A stretch of DNA of 64,000 nt from contig NC_037590.1 in assembly GCF_003073045.1 (NCBI RefSeq), forward strand, positions 2,196,016 to 2,260,015, given 5' to 3'. The stretch comes from Pomacea canaliculata. Taxonomy: Eukaryota; Mollusca; Gastropoda; Architaenioglossa; Ampullariidae. The notes under the pieces were generated by a model. It ran no database searches, had not been told where the DNA came from, and saw only the letters and a program-made list of their open reading frames with translations. Position 1 is the first letter of the stretch. Every line of letters starts with the position of its first letter. The translations under genes and the position numbers were made by a program. Shown piece by piece: positions 23,338 to 47,600 of this stretch.

Positions 23338-24284
23338 GAGGGAGAGTGAGACAACAACCACATCGCTACCATCGCCACATGTATCACCAGCACAACAGCC
23401 ACCACCACTACCCTTCACCATCAAGTTTAAAACTTCCCCTTTCTCCAAATTCCAGTCCTGTGTCATCAAGCCCACCTGTCCAAGACATCGAGGATCTCCA
23501 TGTCCGCTGTGGGTGCCTCAGTGAGTGCCATCAGAGTGGCTTCAGGTGTTGTGCCTCACATTGACTGGTCAGTAGATGGCGACACCAGTGCCAGCGTCCT
23601 CGTCAACCTGCCAGGTCACAGTTCACCAGGTGAATACCTGCAACCCCTCGGGGAGAAGCAGAGGTCAACGTGACCGGGGAGGGAACCGAAGGCGAGAGAT
23701 CGAAACTCGCGAAGAGGAGGACGAGCAGCAGCAAATCATTGTCAAGGCGACGACGTCACAGCTACGTCACATCTCAACCGCTTCAGCTGTGAGTATCTCC
23801 CCCTGTGTGTGTGCTTGTCTGTCGTCCCTCAGTCATCGTCGCTTGTTATCTGTCAGAAAATAAATAAAACAACTTGTCGAGAACTACTTCATAACGACTA
23901 GCAGCTCATTACACAAATGAACCTGACTGACATCTTTTCCTGTACAATCAGTTTTATGAACTGTTTTGATTGTTTACGCTGGCTACTGGAAATAGATAGT
24001 TGTCTATATAATATAGCGAATATAGATATACAAATACAGATACAGTGAAAAGCTCATGCTGCTCTTGTCATATCGGCAAAATACACTTTTCGTTCTGCAA
24101 AACAAACAAGAAAGAGAGAAAAGTGGACGGACGAGTAACAGAACACATTTCATGAATATTTCAGTAATAATCTCTCGTTCAGGAGAAGTCGTTCACATCC
24201 AATTCAAGCTGCTTTTGCAAATTTCAATAAACCCAAATCTCTTCATTCTTTTCTTCAGAGAACTTGTATGCGTGTCCCATGTGT

Positions 24285-24340
24285 TCATTGTGTCCATGTG
24301 TTCATTGTGTTCCATGTGTTCCATGTGTTCCATGTGTGTC
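24285..24340. repeat. GTGTTCCAT tandem tract
   Basis: Repeats of CATGTGTTC and TTCCATGTG with small variations. Confidence 0.85.
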
Positions 24341-27300
24341 CTGTTCATTCTGTATACGACCATAATTCTACGAATGCCACTGGAACTATTTCCATGAAAC
24401 CTTTTATACAGCTCATCGTTTCTTTGAAAGAATTTTTCATTATTTTTCTCTGTACCCAGGGAATCAACTAATTTTACAGAATGCTGATAAAGGTGTAATG
24501 ATAGACTGATATTCAATTTGTTGTTTTGTTGTTCGTATTATACTCCTTTTTATACTCCCACGTTCGTTCTCTTTTCACGGTCCACGTTACCTTATTTTTA
24601 TTGCTGCTTTCTACTCTTGTTTACAACTTATTTTCTGCAACACCTTTATGGAATCCATTGTGAATGCAAATCCAACTGCGCAGCACACAGTCACACACGC
24701 TCTGATGTTTTCATCCTCCAGCACTTCACCGATCTCTACTTCCCCAGATTAGCTCTTGCAATGGCCACCCCTATACCTGAGCCTGGAACAATGCCGGGCT
24801 GTATTTAAATGTTGGGGTTGTGATGACAGCGGGTGAGATGCCGGCATGAGAGAGGACAAACATTACAAGCTTCAGCCATTAGTGGATTGATTCTTACCTG
24901 GACACATCGCAGCCACGTGGATTGCATACTGCTCACATTTTGTTTGGCTTCCAGTGAATATTCTCGTACAAACACAGATGTTTTCTTGAACGAAGTTACC
25001 AACAAGTGTGTCATGTGATTATTAAATACCCCAAACCCCGATACTGATTTATAGTAGTGATAATATCTGTATATCATCAACAGTAGCTTAAATGAACTCT
25101 GACCTCTATATATTATTAATATGTTATTCTTGGACATAGTTGGGTAAACGGATATTTGCTTTCTTTTATTTAATGAAATAGAGTCTGTCCTCTAAATGTT
25201 CACAAAACACTGAAGCATTTTCCTCTCCTCAAGGTTATCTTTACTTCATCTTCCTCCTCCTTCTCATCATTGAAATCAGTTGACTACATGACAGATATTT
25301 AGCCAGTCTAAACAATCAGCTGGCGATAATATTTATTTTAAGTAGTATAGCTTGTGGTGCTGAGAATGTTCGAGAGAGTTGCACATCAAACCACATCGTT
25401 TCCACTCATCGGCAGGTGGGGTAGAAAATGATGACATCGATGATTACTGGTTAATAATTAGTGTACTACGCATGAGCAGAACGTCCTTCCGCCCTACAGG
25501 GAGCCAATTAAAAGCACTTTCATTACGACGATACACACTGATGATGGAACTATACTCCACCAAAGAAGACAACCTCTCAGAAGATGTCCCTTTTCCCTTT
25601 GTATCCTTCTCCCTGTTAGAAAAAATTGATCTGCTGATAAATACATACGATATCCATGGTAATAAATAAATATCCATGGTAATAAATAAATGGTAATAAA
25701 ACCTAACTGCGTGTTTCCAATCGTGAAATGACATGTCACATTTCCAATTTGAAATTAAAAAAAATAAGCAGAAAATATCCCGTCTTCCATTTAAAAAACT
25801 GTTTGTTGAGTGAAGACAAAATATAACGTATGCAGTAATGGTCTTCATTTAGTAAAATGTCGGACTAAATTAGTTTCTTTTTCACGGTTTTAACAACACC
25901 AAGTCCGATGCTTCCGCATGAGTGAGTTTTGAGTGCCGGAGATGTATCAAAGCAGAGCTAATTGATTTCCCATAAACTGATCGAAGTGCTGGGTATTCAT
26001 GGCGAAATCTTGCCAGTCCAACTGATCATTTTTGCCTCCAGTCGTCAGTAGTCAGGCCGAGGATGTGGGTTCCCATGGAATGTCTACTGATTCTAGAAAA
26101 GATAAGCATTAGTCCAACTTCAGACGACGCCGACGATGAAGGTTCTAGCACTCGTCAGTGAAATTTAGAGAAAGCAAGGAGGGACACGAGGGTTATCTTC
26201 CAGCAAAGACTTCTTTCTACTGTGATTCATAATTCGTTTGCTTCTCTTGATGAAGATGTGAAAATTTACTTTAAAAAGTCTTGTGGTGTGTGTTACCTGA
26301 AGTGGATTTATCGTCTGATTCTCTCGCTGCTCTTGCAATTAGCTTGGCTTGGCTAAGGGTAAAACTTTATGAAACTCTCAATTTCTCATAACTTGAGACG
26401 GTGAAAAAAAAATACTGAATATGACATGTAATTATACATTAGAGATTAACTTAATAAAATAGAAACAGTATGATAGAAAATTAATGTTCTCGAGTTTGAG
26501 ATACTCTTACCCTTTTTTCAGTCCTCAGAGAGAAGTATTAACTCTAAAATTACTAAAAATGAATGTTAGACAATTTACTTTTCTCTCAAATTACTAGTGA
26601 CAGTATACTTAGTGATACTATTTCTTTATTCTTCTTTTTTGATCACAATATCAGTTTTTTATTCGTATTTCATTTAAGCTTTTTGGGGCTAAAATTATTT
26701 GAGCATTTACATAATAAATGATTCTCCCACATTTTGGTAGTATCAGAAGTATTAAATTTTATAATCGACGATAGAAGTTGCCAATTACTTTTTTCTAATT
26801 TTCCTAAAGTTTTACGATTTTGTTCTAAAGACCTCGTCTGTCGCTCGTCTATCAAAGTACTCCTCCCAGCGACCGGTAACATTGAATGAATGAATAAATG
26901 AATGAATTATTAATTAAAACACGATTTTTTTCTGCTGCTCGTGCACCGTGACAGGTGAGGTCAGCCCTAGACATTAGCAGCTGAGATTTTGTTTCGATGT
27001 CAGTGACGATGTTGAGGTACCACGAGGCAGAAATGCGATTGAACATCGCAGGTGAAATCAATGCCAACATGCAAAAGCTTTCAAAATCCGTTGCCATCAG
27101 TGCAGTCCATGGCGATACCGGATGCAGGCTCGTGCTACTCGTGCTGACAACTGATGCAATGACAAATCCAAAGAAGACATGGACTCTGGTGCTTTTATTA
27201 ACCAGTATAACACTACAAACTGCACTAAACTTTAAAAATTACTCATTTGATACCACTCACAATTGACGATTTTAATCTGTAAAAACTATTTTTTAAAAAT

Positions 27301-28170
27301 TATACCATAGAAGTATGGCGATTGGATTGTTCAAGAGAATATAAGAATTATTAGACTGCTGATATTCATAAAGTATTTCGGTAATTCACATGAGGATTTT
27401 CATATGCGGATTTTCAGCTGAATGGTGGATTTGACTCTTTCCTGTCGACGAATAATATAAAAAATTGATAAAATCTTGGGAACTGCAATTTTGGTGTGTC
27501 CAAATTATTCAGAGGCACCTGACCATGTCGTACAGCGATTAATCCCAAGGTTCAGACAGCTGGGACAGAAACTGTTTGACATTTGGTGTGAAGCGGGTGG
27601 CAATGGACCACGATTTGTGATTCCATTTGCTCCCACATAAAGACTTGAACTTTGCCATCCTCTGCTCACTCAGCTGAGGTCCATTAAAAATGTATACGCC
27701 TAAACTCACACAGGACTCACATAAACATTTTGAGTTAGGTGCAGTGAACCATGCTTCCTCCTGCTCTCATGAATGCTGCTGCGGTCAGTGTAAAGGACGC
27801 GACCCTGAGAAGTGAGTATCAGAGTTCGAGAAGAAACTGGAAACTTAACATTATTCTAGTCATTAAAACTGACTCTACATAATGATGAGTCAATATGAAG
27901 ATCGAGAAGCAACTCACTTCTGTTAACGATGTTCAAGTTAATAAACTCAATCGTCAGTACCAAAGGTCATGGTGATAGAACATCACTTCTTCAACTGTTC
28001 TAGTCAGTGTAGCAAACTCCGCCATAATGACATTATCTTGTTGAAATCGTTGTACTTGGCACCAATATATCAATATTCAACTCGATGATAAAAGGAAAAA
28101 AAGAAACTTAGACCTGTAACTCCCACGGACATAAGTCGAGATCAGTGGTGAGAGTCAGACGGACATAACG

Positions 28171-39299
<11,129 letters not shown>

Positions 39300-39571
39300 A
39301 GCTTGTCTGAGTTTTCCTCTCACATACATCAGTTCTGAGTGTCCATCTCATGGGCTTAACGAGGCATGACTGCTGACTAACTACGGCTTTAAGACTTGTA
39401 AAAGCAAACAGCTGGACATAAAACACAGAGCTTATTTTACACAAAGTTTTATGAAGTTCTCTCGAAGAGCAAACAAACAAAACTTTAAAAAGAAGTGGAT
39501 CTAATCTCGATTATTTTAATTTGAAGGTAACGGTAAGAAACATACACAAATATTTTTGTCTCTTGTTCTGA

Positions 39572-39577
39572 AATAAA
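39572..39577 (+). promoter_or_regulatory. Polyadenylation signal AATAAA of TMC
   Basis: AATAAA 273 bp after the TMC stop codon. Confidence 0.65.
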
Positions 39578-40099
39578 AGTGTAATCCGTACAAGACTTGC
39601 TTTGGTTTTTATTTCATTCCGCTACAGTGGGAGACTTGGGCAAGGTGCTAGCTAGGCTATGACACATTCAGTTAACATGCCATTCAGTTAATAGCCATTC
39701 AGCAATCTTACAGGGGTATACTTTACCAGGTATCAACTATGAACTGTGGTTGCAGTCACCAGGCAATGAGGCCCTGAAACCGGAGAACCTTATAATTAGC
39801 CCAACTCCTAATGCTAGCCCCTTTTTCGGTTTGTAAAAAAAAAAAAAAAATGTCATAGAATCCTAAACCTTCATGTAGTCACGAAAGCCGAAAGTCTCAT
39901 CGTTGCTGATCGGGCCTTTGAAGTTTTTACTTTTCGGTCTTGGGACGAAATGGACATGGCTGGGACGAATTGACTAATGCTTGGGGCGATATGACTGGTG
40001 CGAGATGGCAGGTGACCCGTGCATCGACTGTGTGACCTTCTCACCGGTGAGCTGCATGAAGAAACCGTTATGCCAAGGTAAAGAAGTCAGGCAGTCGAT

Positions 40100-40860
40100 A
40101 GTGGTAATGACGATGACAATGACAATGATAATTCTTTATTAGCAAGAGATAAAGCAAGCAAGAAATATGCTTTTTTCCATTAAGCCATTGCTCTTTAAAA
40201 GGGAGAAAAATAAGCTAATTACAATAACTAAGTACTAAATGAGTAAGTAATAAACATAGCACGATATCAAAAGAGAGTGAAAGGTGAATATGTACCAAAG
40301 CAGTAGTTAAAACCGATATATTTACAAGGGTTCTGGAGTTGTGAAGTATCTTTAATGTTTTATGGCTTAGGAATCTGTTAGAGGAGGCATCATCAAACTT
40401 CCTACATTCTATCATATGTATTTTAGCTATTGACATCAAAAGCAGTTTAGGGAATTTTAAATTGCTTTAGATTGAGACGGAAGCTATATATATATTCTAC
40501 GGTGCACGCTCCCTGAGTATTTCAAACTTGATTTGTAAAGGTCTGTTCTAGGAATGGAAATATAAAATGCTGGGGACAGTTAACCCATCAGTATTTTATG
40601 AACGAAGATGCATTTCTTGAATTTTAGTCTGTCAGAGGATCACATAACTTCCAGACAGGCGAAGCCAATGGCTGTATTTTGGGTTTAGGTAAAGCTGCTT
40701 TAATTGCTCGCCTCCGAACACTTGCTATAGGCCTTACCAAAACACCACTAGCGGAGTCCCATAGGGTGGAAGCGTAATCAATAGTTGACTAAATATAGGA
40801 TGTGGATAACGGACGTGTGTAGGTAATACTGATACATGTTTGTGATGTGTATTAAAATTT
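40100..40860 (-). mobile_element. 5'-truncated LINE fragment
   Basis: On the minus strand, about 40790 down to 40665 encodes DYASTLWDSASGVLVRPIAS followed by VRRRAIKAALPKPKIQPL, the region after the RT domain in CR1/jockey-like LINEs (DYAS.LWDSAS type). Downstream frames contain many stops. The 3' end near 40100-40140 is a TTGTCA/TCGTCA-type short tandem tail, typical of non-LTR elements without poly(A). Confidence 0.65.
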
Positions 40861-41009
40861 CCGAGAGTGAGGAATTAATTGGTACTTATAATTCTAGAGA
40901 GGAGGTTTTCTGTGCTATAGTTTTGTTCAGTCTGTGAGGTAGTGTGCAGATGAAAATCATCTAGTATAGGCTAAAAAGAACAATCTAGAGTTCTAGACCA
41001 TTGGTAGAT

Positions 41010-41026
41010 GGGGGGGGGGGGGGGGG
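41010..41026. repeat. G homopolymer, 17 bases
   Basis: Uninterrupted run of G; length is likely uncertain in any assembly. Confidence 0.95.
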
Positions 41027-41620
41027 ACCCAGCACTCTCTTAAATCCACGAACAAGACCAAAGACAGAGAGAGCAGTCTCCTCAAGCCACTAAGGCGAAG
41101 GGACATCACTCTCCATGTTGGTTGTTTTTTGGGGTTTTTTGTCGCCTCAGTCTTTCCTTTGTTTTTGATGCTATTAAGGCATTCAACATTATTATTTTAT
41201 TATGGCAAGCAGCATTATCATGTTATCATAGCATTCAGCACTCAGTGTCCATGGGATCCCATATCGCCCTATATGCGTGACGTGTAACTCGATTATGTCC
41301 CTTGTATTAAAAAAAACGTCGTTCATCAACATCATGTTACCAACGATTTGATTGGTGTATTTCTATAGCAGTCGATTTTTCAGGCAACACTTTTACAGCC
41401 ATCAAGCTTAAAATACTAGTGTAAGTTATCAAAAAGTAAAGAGTTCTAAGAAAGTTTTAGTGTTCTCAGAATATATTTGCATGTCGATAAAATTGTAAAA
41501 AATGAAAGAAAAGATTTGTTGTATATAAAGTACTCACCTTCAGCTAAAGAGACTATCTCAGTGGAGAACCAATGAAATTGATGTTTTCACCGGTGCATGA
41601 CGCATCTAAATATCGTCAAA

Positions 41621-44600
41621 ATGGACGGCAACAAAGATGAGAGTGAAAGATGCATTGGCATTGCCGTGCAAAGTATCGCTGCAGGAAACACCGATAAAGC
41701 CATAAAGTTTTTGAAGAAGGCTCAGCGGCTATTCCCGTCAAAAAAGGCAGCAGGTACACCAACAGTCCGATCTGTTTTGTTAGTTTTTTCCCCTTAATTT
41801 TAGAACGGGTATCAAATACTTATTTTCCGAGATTCATTAAAGTGAAAAGTTGTTTCACCTTTCTGTTTTAATTTTCCTTTATTAATATTATTTGAGACCT
41901 TCGTTTTAAATAATCTGGATAATACTTTGGTGCGACGTGACACTGTTGTATAATGTACTTATTTTCTGCGTCTGAATTTTTACGTCCCAAATTATTCATT
42001 TTTCGCACGGCGGTCGTCGAAAGGAAACGAGAAAAGGGTACATGATTAAGAGATCATTTAAAATCGACAGTGTTAACAAATTTTTAACTTAGACAGACCA
42101 TAGCATCTGCATTCAGAAGGGTGATGGTGTTGGGCATTTTGAACTTGATTTCCAAATGGGGCAGAGTGTCCTTCTCGGCCTGTACACGAACTGATTATGC
42201 TCTCCCGCTGGTTAAAACATGGTTTTTATGAAATGATAAACAAACATACTTTATTTGACATAGCTATTAATTCAGTAAATACAAAATTCATATTCCATTT
42301 GGGATTTGATAAAATGATATTTCGTTCCATGATAATAACATGATACGATTAAAATAAAAGAATACTACTTTGAATGAATATGACCAAATATAGCTTTATG
42401 TACATTATGAAGCGCTAATATATTTTATTCTTATTCTTATTTTACTTTGTTTAAGAAGTCTATGGATGCGGCATTTTAATGTTTCTTACCAATGAAAATT
42501 ATTTTTCTGAAAAAACAATTTAGACTAAAATGCTTATATTATACCTACAGCAATATACAATATACAGCTCTTTATGATAGTTAATATATTTATTAAAACC
42601 TGATGTGTGAAGAGAACCTGCAAGAAACAATTGTTTCATAATGCCAAATATAAACCAGGACAAATAATAATCAAATTTGACTTGTAAACAGGCTTCTCAG
42701 GCTGAAACCTTGCTGACTGAGTAGGGTAAAGAATATCATCGCATAATTCTATCTGTAAGCATCAAATGAGCTGCACCATATTTATTACAGGATCAGAGCT
42801 ATATTATTAAAGACATTTCCTTAACTTTGCTTCACTTTCACCTGAAATTATTTTTACTAAAATTTACATTGAACATTTACATTTTTATTTAGGTACTTTG
42901 AGTTAAAAATATGATATGGATTTTGTTTAGATTTAGATGTTTGTCTAAATAATTGATTTCTCTCTCTGACGGGTGGAAGCTGGTGCCAATGTTACAATAC
43001 TATGCAGAATCATTTAATAAGACATTTTAAAAATCATTCTGGGGTACACAGATATCAGTGTTGCCATCATCTAAAAAATTTTTTTTTACATATTAAACTG
43101 GTATAGTGCTTTGACTTGTAGTATTAACTAGTATTTTTTATTTCTAATCATTTTGGAATGTATACTTTACAAGGTACTAACCCTAACCTTTGGCAAAATT
43201 ATGCCATTTTGATGTGTTTTGTTATGATTATCTAATGTTATTATAGGTTCAGACTTATGAGAAAGTGTGACAGTTGTAGAAACTCATCTGTTTATGTGCA
43301 GACCTTCTCAGTAAGCTGACAGCCCAGAGCAATGGTGAAGCAGAACAGCCAAAGGCAGGAGAGCCAGGCGATGGGGAACATGTCCGAAGACGAATGGCTT
43401 CTGCTTCTGCACAGGAATTTTCTGAAAATAAAGAAAACACTGATCATGATTACACACCAGAGCAACTGGAGGCAGTAAAGAGGTACTTGCACATGACCTG
43501 AGCTATTTTCATTTTTTCTTTTGACCATAGCATTTTATTAACTTAAAAGATTCACTGTTTGGTGCAGATATGGAAGTTCACATCATGGGAACATTGCTTT
43601 ACCATAACAGCTGATTGAGGACTTTTCATAGCTGCTTTATTTGTGGGCTGCAGGATGCTTAACTCAGTGTTTTCAGCTGCCCCTCATTGACTTAATTTAA
43701 ATATTTTGAAGATTTTAATTTTTCTGTGACTTTTGCACTTTCATTATGAAGGCCTCTGGTGCTTGAAAACTTATAAAGCATTTAGAGCTCAGTTATAATT
43801 TCTTTAGCCACTTCTATTCATTTATAATACCAGCTGTATTGTATGATATTCATACATCATATTGGGATTTTGAATCTGGAATTGTGATCAAAAAACAAGT
43901 TATTGTAATAGTAGTTATTTTTTTCTGTTCCACTTCACTTTTCACTTGTGAAACAGAGTGAAAAGGCAAGCCAGATTTTGAATAATATATACTTTTAGTA
44001 AGACTTGTACTTTCAGTTTGAGAACGATGTTAATTAAATTTAATATTCTGTGGTTGTTTATAATCTTGTTTATGAAGTGGATTAAAATTCATATGTCAAC
44101 AAAGTTTGGGTTGTATTCGAGGGTAGAGACTAGGGTATGCTTGATATTTGCAATAAAACAAATTGATGCTATTAAGTTATTGATGTTAAAGGATTTTCCT
44201 TTCTCTTAATTTACAGGATAAAAAAATGCAAGGACTATTATGAAGTGTTAGATGTCAAAAAGGATTGCTTAGAAAATGACCTAAAGAAAGCATATAGAAA
44301 ATTGGCTTTGCTGATGCATCCAGATAAAAATAAGGCGCCTGGGGCCACAGAGGCATTTAAAGGTTTGTTTTTCATTTATAAAATTATAGGCTATAGAACT
44401 TCTGTTTTACTTTAAAAAATGTACATGGATCGTATAGTTGGTTTAGGAAGACATGGTGTCAGTCACTGTTCAGTCACCGTAACCTTTTAATGAAAAACTA
44501 GAAGAGGAGTGTCATTTTGTACTAGTACCTAATACAATAAATATTTTATACCTTTTTGTTGTTATTCTTTGGTTACTTGTTCTTCAATTTGTATTATTTT

Positions 44601-47600
44601 AATATTGTTTTCCAGCCATTGGCAATGCATATGCTGTTCTAAGTGATCCAGACAAGCGTAGAAAATACGATGTCTATGGGCCTGACCTACAGCAGGCACG
44701 CGATGAGTCTGACTACACACATGGTGGGTTTGAAGGTAAGATAACACTGACCTGCACTGGAGTACTTTCATATAGGTACCAAAATATAAAAGATCAATAA
44801 ATTCTGCCTTAAGACAAGCTTCCTTTTATGGTTGGTAATGGTAAAGGTTGTCCCCTAACTTTTTTTTGGTCATTGGGGCATGAAGTGTTGGACACCACAC
44901 TTTTCTTGAGGCTGGTTATTTGGGAGCACAGTGCCTGTCATCTTGCAGCCTATAGAGTCAGGTGCCCATTCCCAACAGCTGGATTCACTGGGAGCAGCTC
45001 CCTGTGTCACATGGACATTGAACAGGTTCCTCTCTTGGTTCAGAGACCAGTGCTGTAACCACTCGGCTCTCCTCTTCCTCCTGTGCTTGTTACCTTATAG
45101 GTGCTCCCATGCATATACAGCAAAGTTAACATTAAAAATAAGAGTGTTTTTGATAGGATTTTATTACAGAAAGAAAAAGGTGAGGTATTCCCAAAGCTAT
45201 CAAAGAAAGAAGACCTCTCCGAGTGCAACAACTGGCGGGGAGATCATGGTGCTGTCCATCCCCAGCAAAATCCTGACAAGGGTAATTCTAGAGAGACTGA
45301 AGAAGGCACTAGACAGGAGACAGAGATCAGAACAATCAGGGTTTCTCCAGGATATGTCATGCATTGACCACGTTGCCACCCTTTGTATCATCATCGAGCA
45401 GTCTATTGAGTAGCAGTCCTCCCTCTATATAACTTTTGTGGATTTTAAGAAGGCATTTGACAGTGTAGACAGGGTCATCATCTGGAGGCTTATGATCCAC
45501 TGTGGCATTCCACCTGAGCTCATAAATATCCAGGGGTTGTACGAAGACTCATCCTGCCAAGTTGCTCACAACGGCAAACACGCTGAACCTTTCATAATGA
45601 AGACCGGCAAAAGACGAGGTTGAATGTTATCATCCTTCCTGATGGTCATAGACTGAATTATGCACAAGTCAACCTAAGACAACAACACCGGTATCCAGTG
45701 GACCTTCACCAAACAGCTAGAGGACCTGGACTTTGTTGATGACATTACTCTCCTATCTCATCAGCAACAACATGCACATGCAAAAACCGGAGTAAGCTAG
45801 CAGAGGAAGCAGAGAAGACTGGCTTAAAGGTCAACAGAAAAAAGACCGAAGTGATAAGAAGCAACAACAAGCAGGAACATCCAATCCAACTTCAAGGAAA
45901 GAACATCCTGGAAACAGACCATTGCTTTGTGTATCTGGGAAGCTTTGTCAAAAAGGACTGTGGAGTGGATGATGGCATCAAAAGTCGCATCAACAAGGCC
46001 AGGCCTGCGCCCCATCTGAACTCCCGAGCAAGCTCCTTCCGCAGCAAGACCCACATCTTCAACACCAATGTGAAGACAGTCCTACTGTATGGTTGTGAAA
46101 CTGGAGAGTGACAACTACCATCAACAGCAAGCACCAGACCTTTACCAACCGATGTCTACGCCATATTCTGGGAATAAGATGGCCTGAAAAGATCTCCTGT
46201 AGAAAAGAAGCAACCAGAATGCCACAAGCCAAGACATCACAAAGCGCAAATGGGGCTGGATAGGACAGATGCTGCGCAAACCAGCTGACACCATTGCTAG
46301 GCAGTCTTTTGACTGGAATCATCAGGGGAAGAGGAGAGACCAAAGCAGACTTGGAAAAGACAGTAGAGAGTGAAGCAAAGGACATGGGAAGCACGTTGCT
46401 GTTGTTTAATTAACTTTGTTACATTTGTTACATAACTTTGACAGACTAACAGTGCTAATTCTGCTGTGCTGTTCATTCATTCACACAATGTTGATTCTGT
46501 GTAAATCCATTAAGATTTTCTTTTATACTGTCTAAAGCCTGATATTTTTTTATTTTTTCCAGGTGATATCACACCAGAAGAACTTTTCAATATGTTCTTT
46601 GGAGGTGGTTTTCCATCAGGTAAATTTAATTTTCATTTTTTAACCTTGTCAAAGTGTTCCTTTTTTTGTTTTGTGCTGTAGAAGACATAAGTGCATAATG
46701 AATTAGTTAAATAACTATGATTACTGTGTGCCTGCTGCTTTTTGTATGTTAATGCACTTCAGTTTCACCATGCGCGCTCTATAAGTTATTACTGAAGCTG
46801 CAGTTTCATGTCTGTCAAGTGTTACTTTGTTCATCACAGATCACGGTTTTGACACAGTCCATCTGAAAGACAGTTTAAAAGAATTTTGTTGGTAATTCGT
46901 GTCTCATGCTGTCAAATGTAACAATAATTTTAACATTCTTCTTTTGCACAGGGAATGTGAACAGAAGACCTCACCACCACCATCATTCACAGCGGTCCCA
47001 TTTCTACGCATATTCCTCTGGCAGGGAGCAGCAGTCAGAGGTGAGCTGCTATGGAGATGCTTGTTTTTATTTTGTAATTTTGTCTTAAGCAAGTGGAAAA
47101 CAACAGCACAGCTTGTAAGACCATATTACTGTGTTGTCATGTTTTCTAGGAACATGAAGTGTGGGTTTTTTAAGTTATTTGGATTGAACCCCAAAACCCT
47201 TTTTGATGTTAAGTTTGCCATTTTTACTTTTAAACTTAGCTGTTTTTTGTTTTAGCTTTTAAACTTTGCATAAAAGCAGTCCAAGTTGAGAGTGAAGCAC
47301 TTTTCACACAAAGTATGTCATAGGTTGAGATCTCACATCTGTCTCATACTTTCCTTATATGGCACCTCTTAGCAGGGTTGACTAGATAGTACAGTGTTAG
47401 TTGCTCATGTTTCCTGTAAAAATTTTGATGTGGATGGTGTAATGCTTATTTGCAGACGAAATAGTATGGTTGTGCTGACAGCTTTGGACTGTTGCATTTT
47501 GTCATAAGCTAGAGGTAAAAATTTCTCAGACTAAACACATTCAACAGTGCAGCATTTTCTACAAATTTTGGTTAATGCCTTTCAAAACAGGATTACTGGT

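Larger units (their letters stand above)
21416..28170. other. Long intergenic stretch with no named gene
   Basis: About 6.7 kb of mostly AT-rich DNA between RSPH4A and TMC. It holds an (ACAG)n microsatellite at about 22006-22053, a GC-richer coding-like patch at 23234-23800, a TGTTCCA tandem tract at about 24285-24340, a 21-bp duplication near 25665-25690 (ATATCCATGGTAATAAATAA twice), and a GC-richer patch near 26935-27185. Open frames occur on both strands in these patches, but none has a recognised motif or a consistent exon structure. Confidence 0.5.
39600..41596. other. Intergenic between TMC and the J-protein gene
   Basis: No gene. A direct-repeat-like patch (GGGACGAAATGGACATGGCT and variants) lies at about 39945-40010, a LINE fragment at about 40100-40860, and a G homopolymer at 41010-41026. 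Confidence 0.55.

Noticed and set aside
25444-25848. 134-codon minus-strand frame
   Set aside because: AT-rich, includes a short direct duplication, no motif and no exon boundaries.
6606-27198. Shared 13-mer CTGGTGCTTTTAT (6606-6618 and 27186-27198) as a common promoter element
   Set aside because: A 13-base match is expected by chance in a window this size, and the second site is only a few bases from its ATG, too close for a TATA box.
45838-46111. Open frame with [20 protein letters not shown] as a host gene
   Set aside because: It is the post-RT part of the LINE in DNAJB intron 4.
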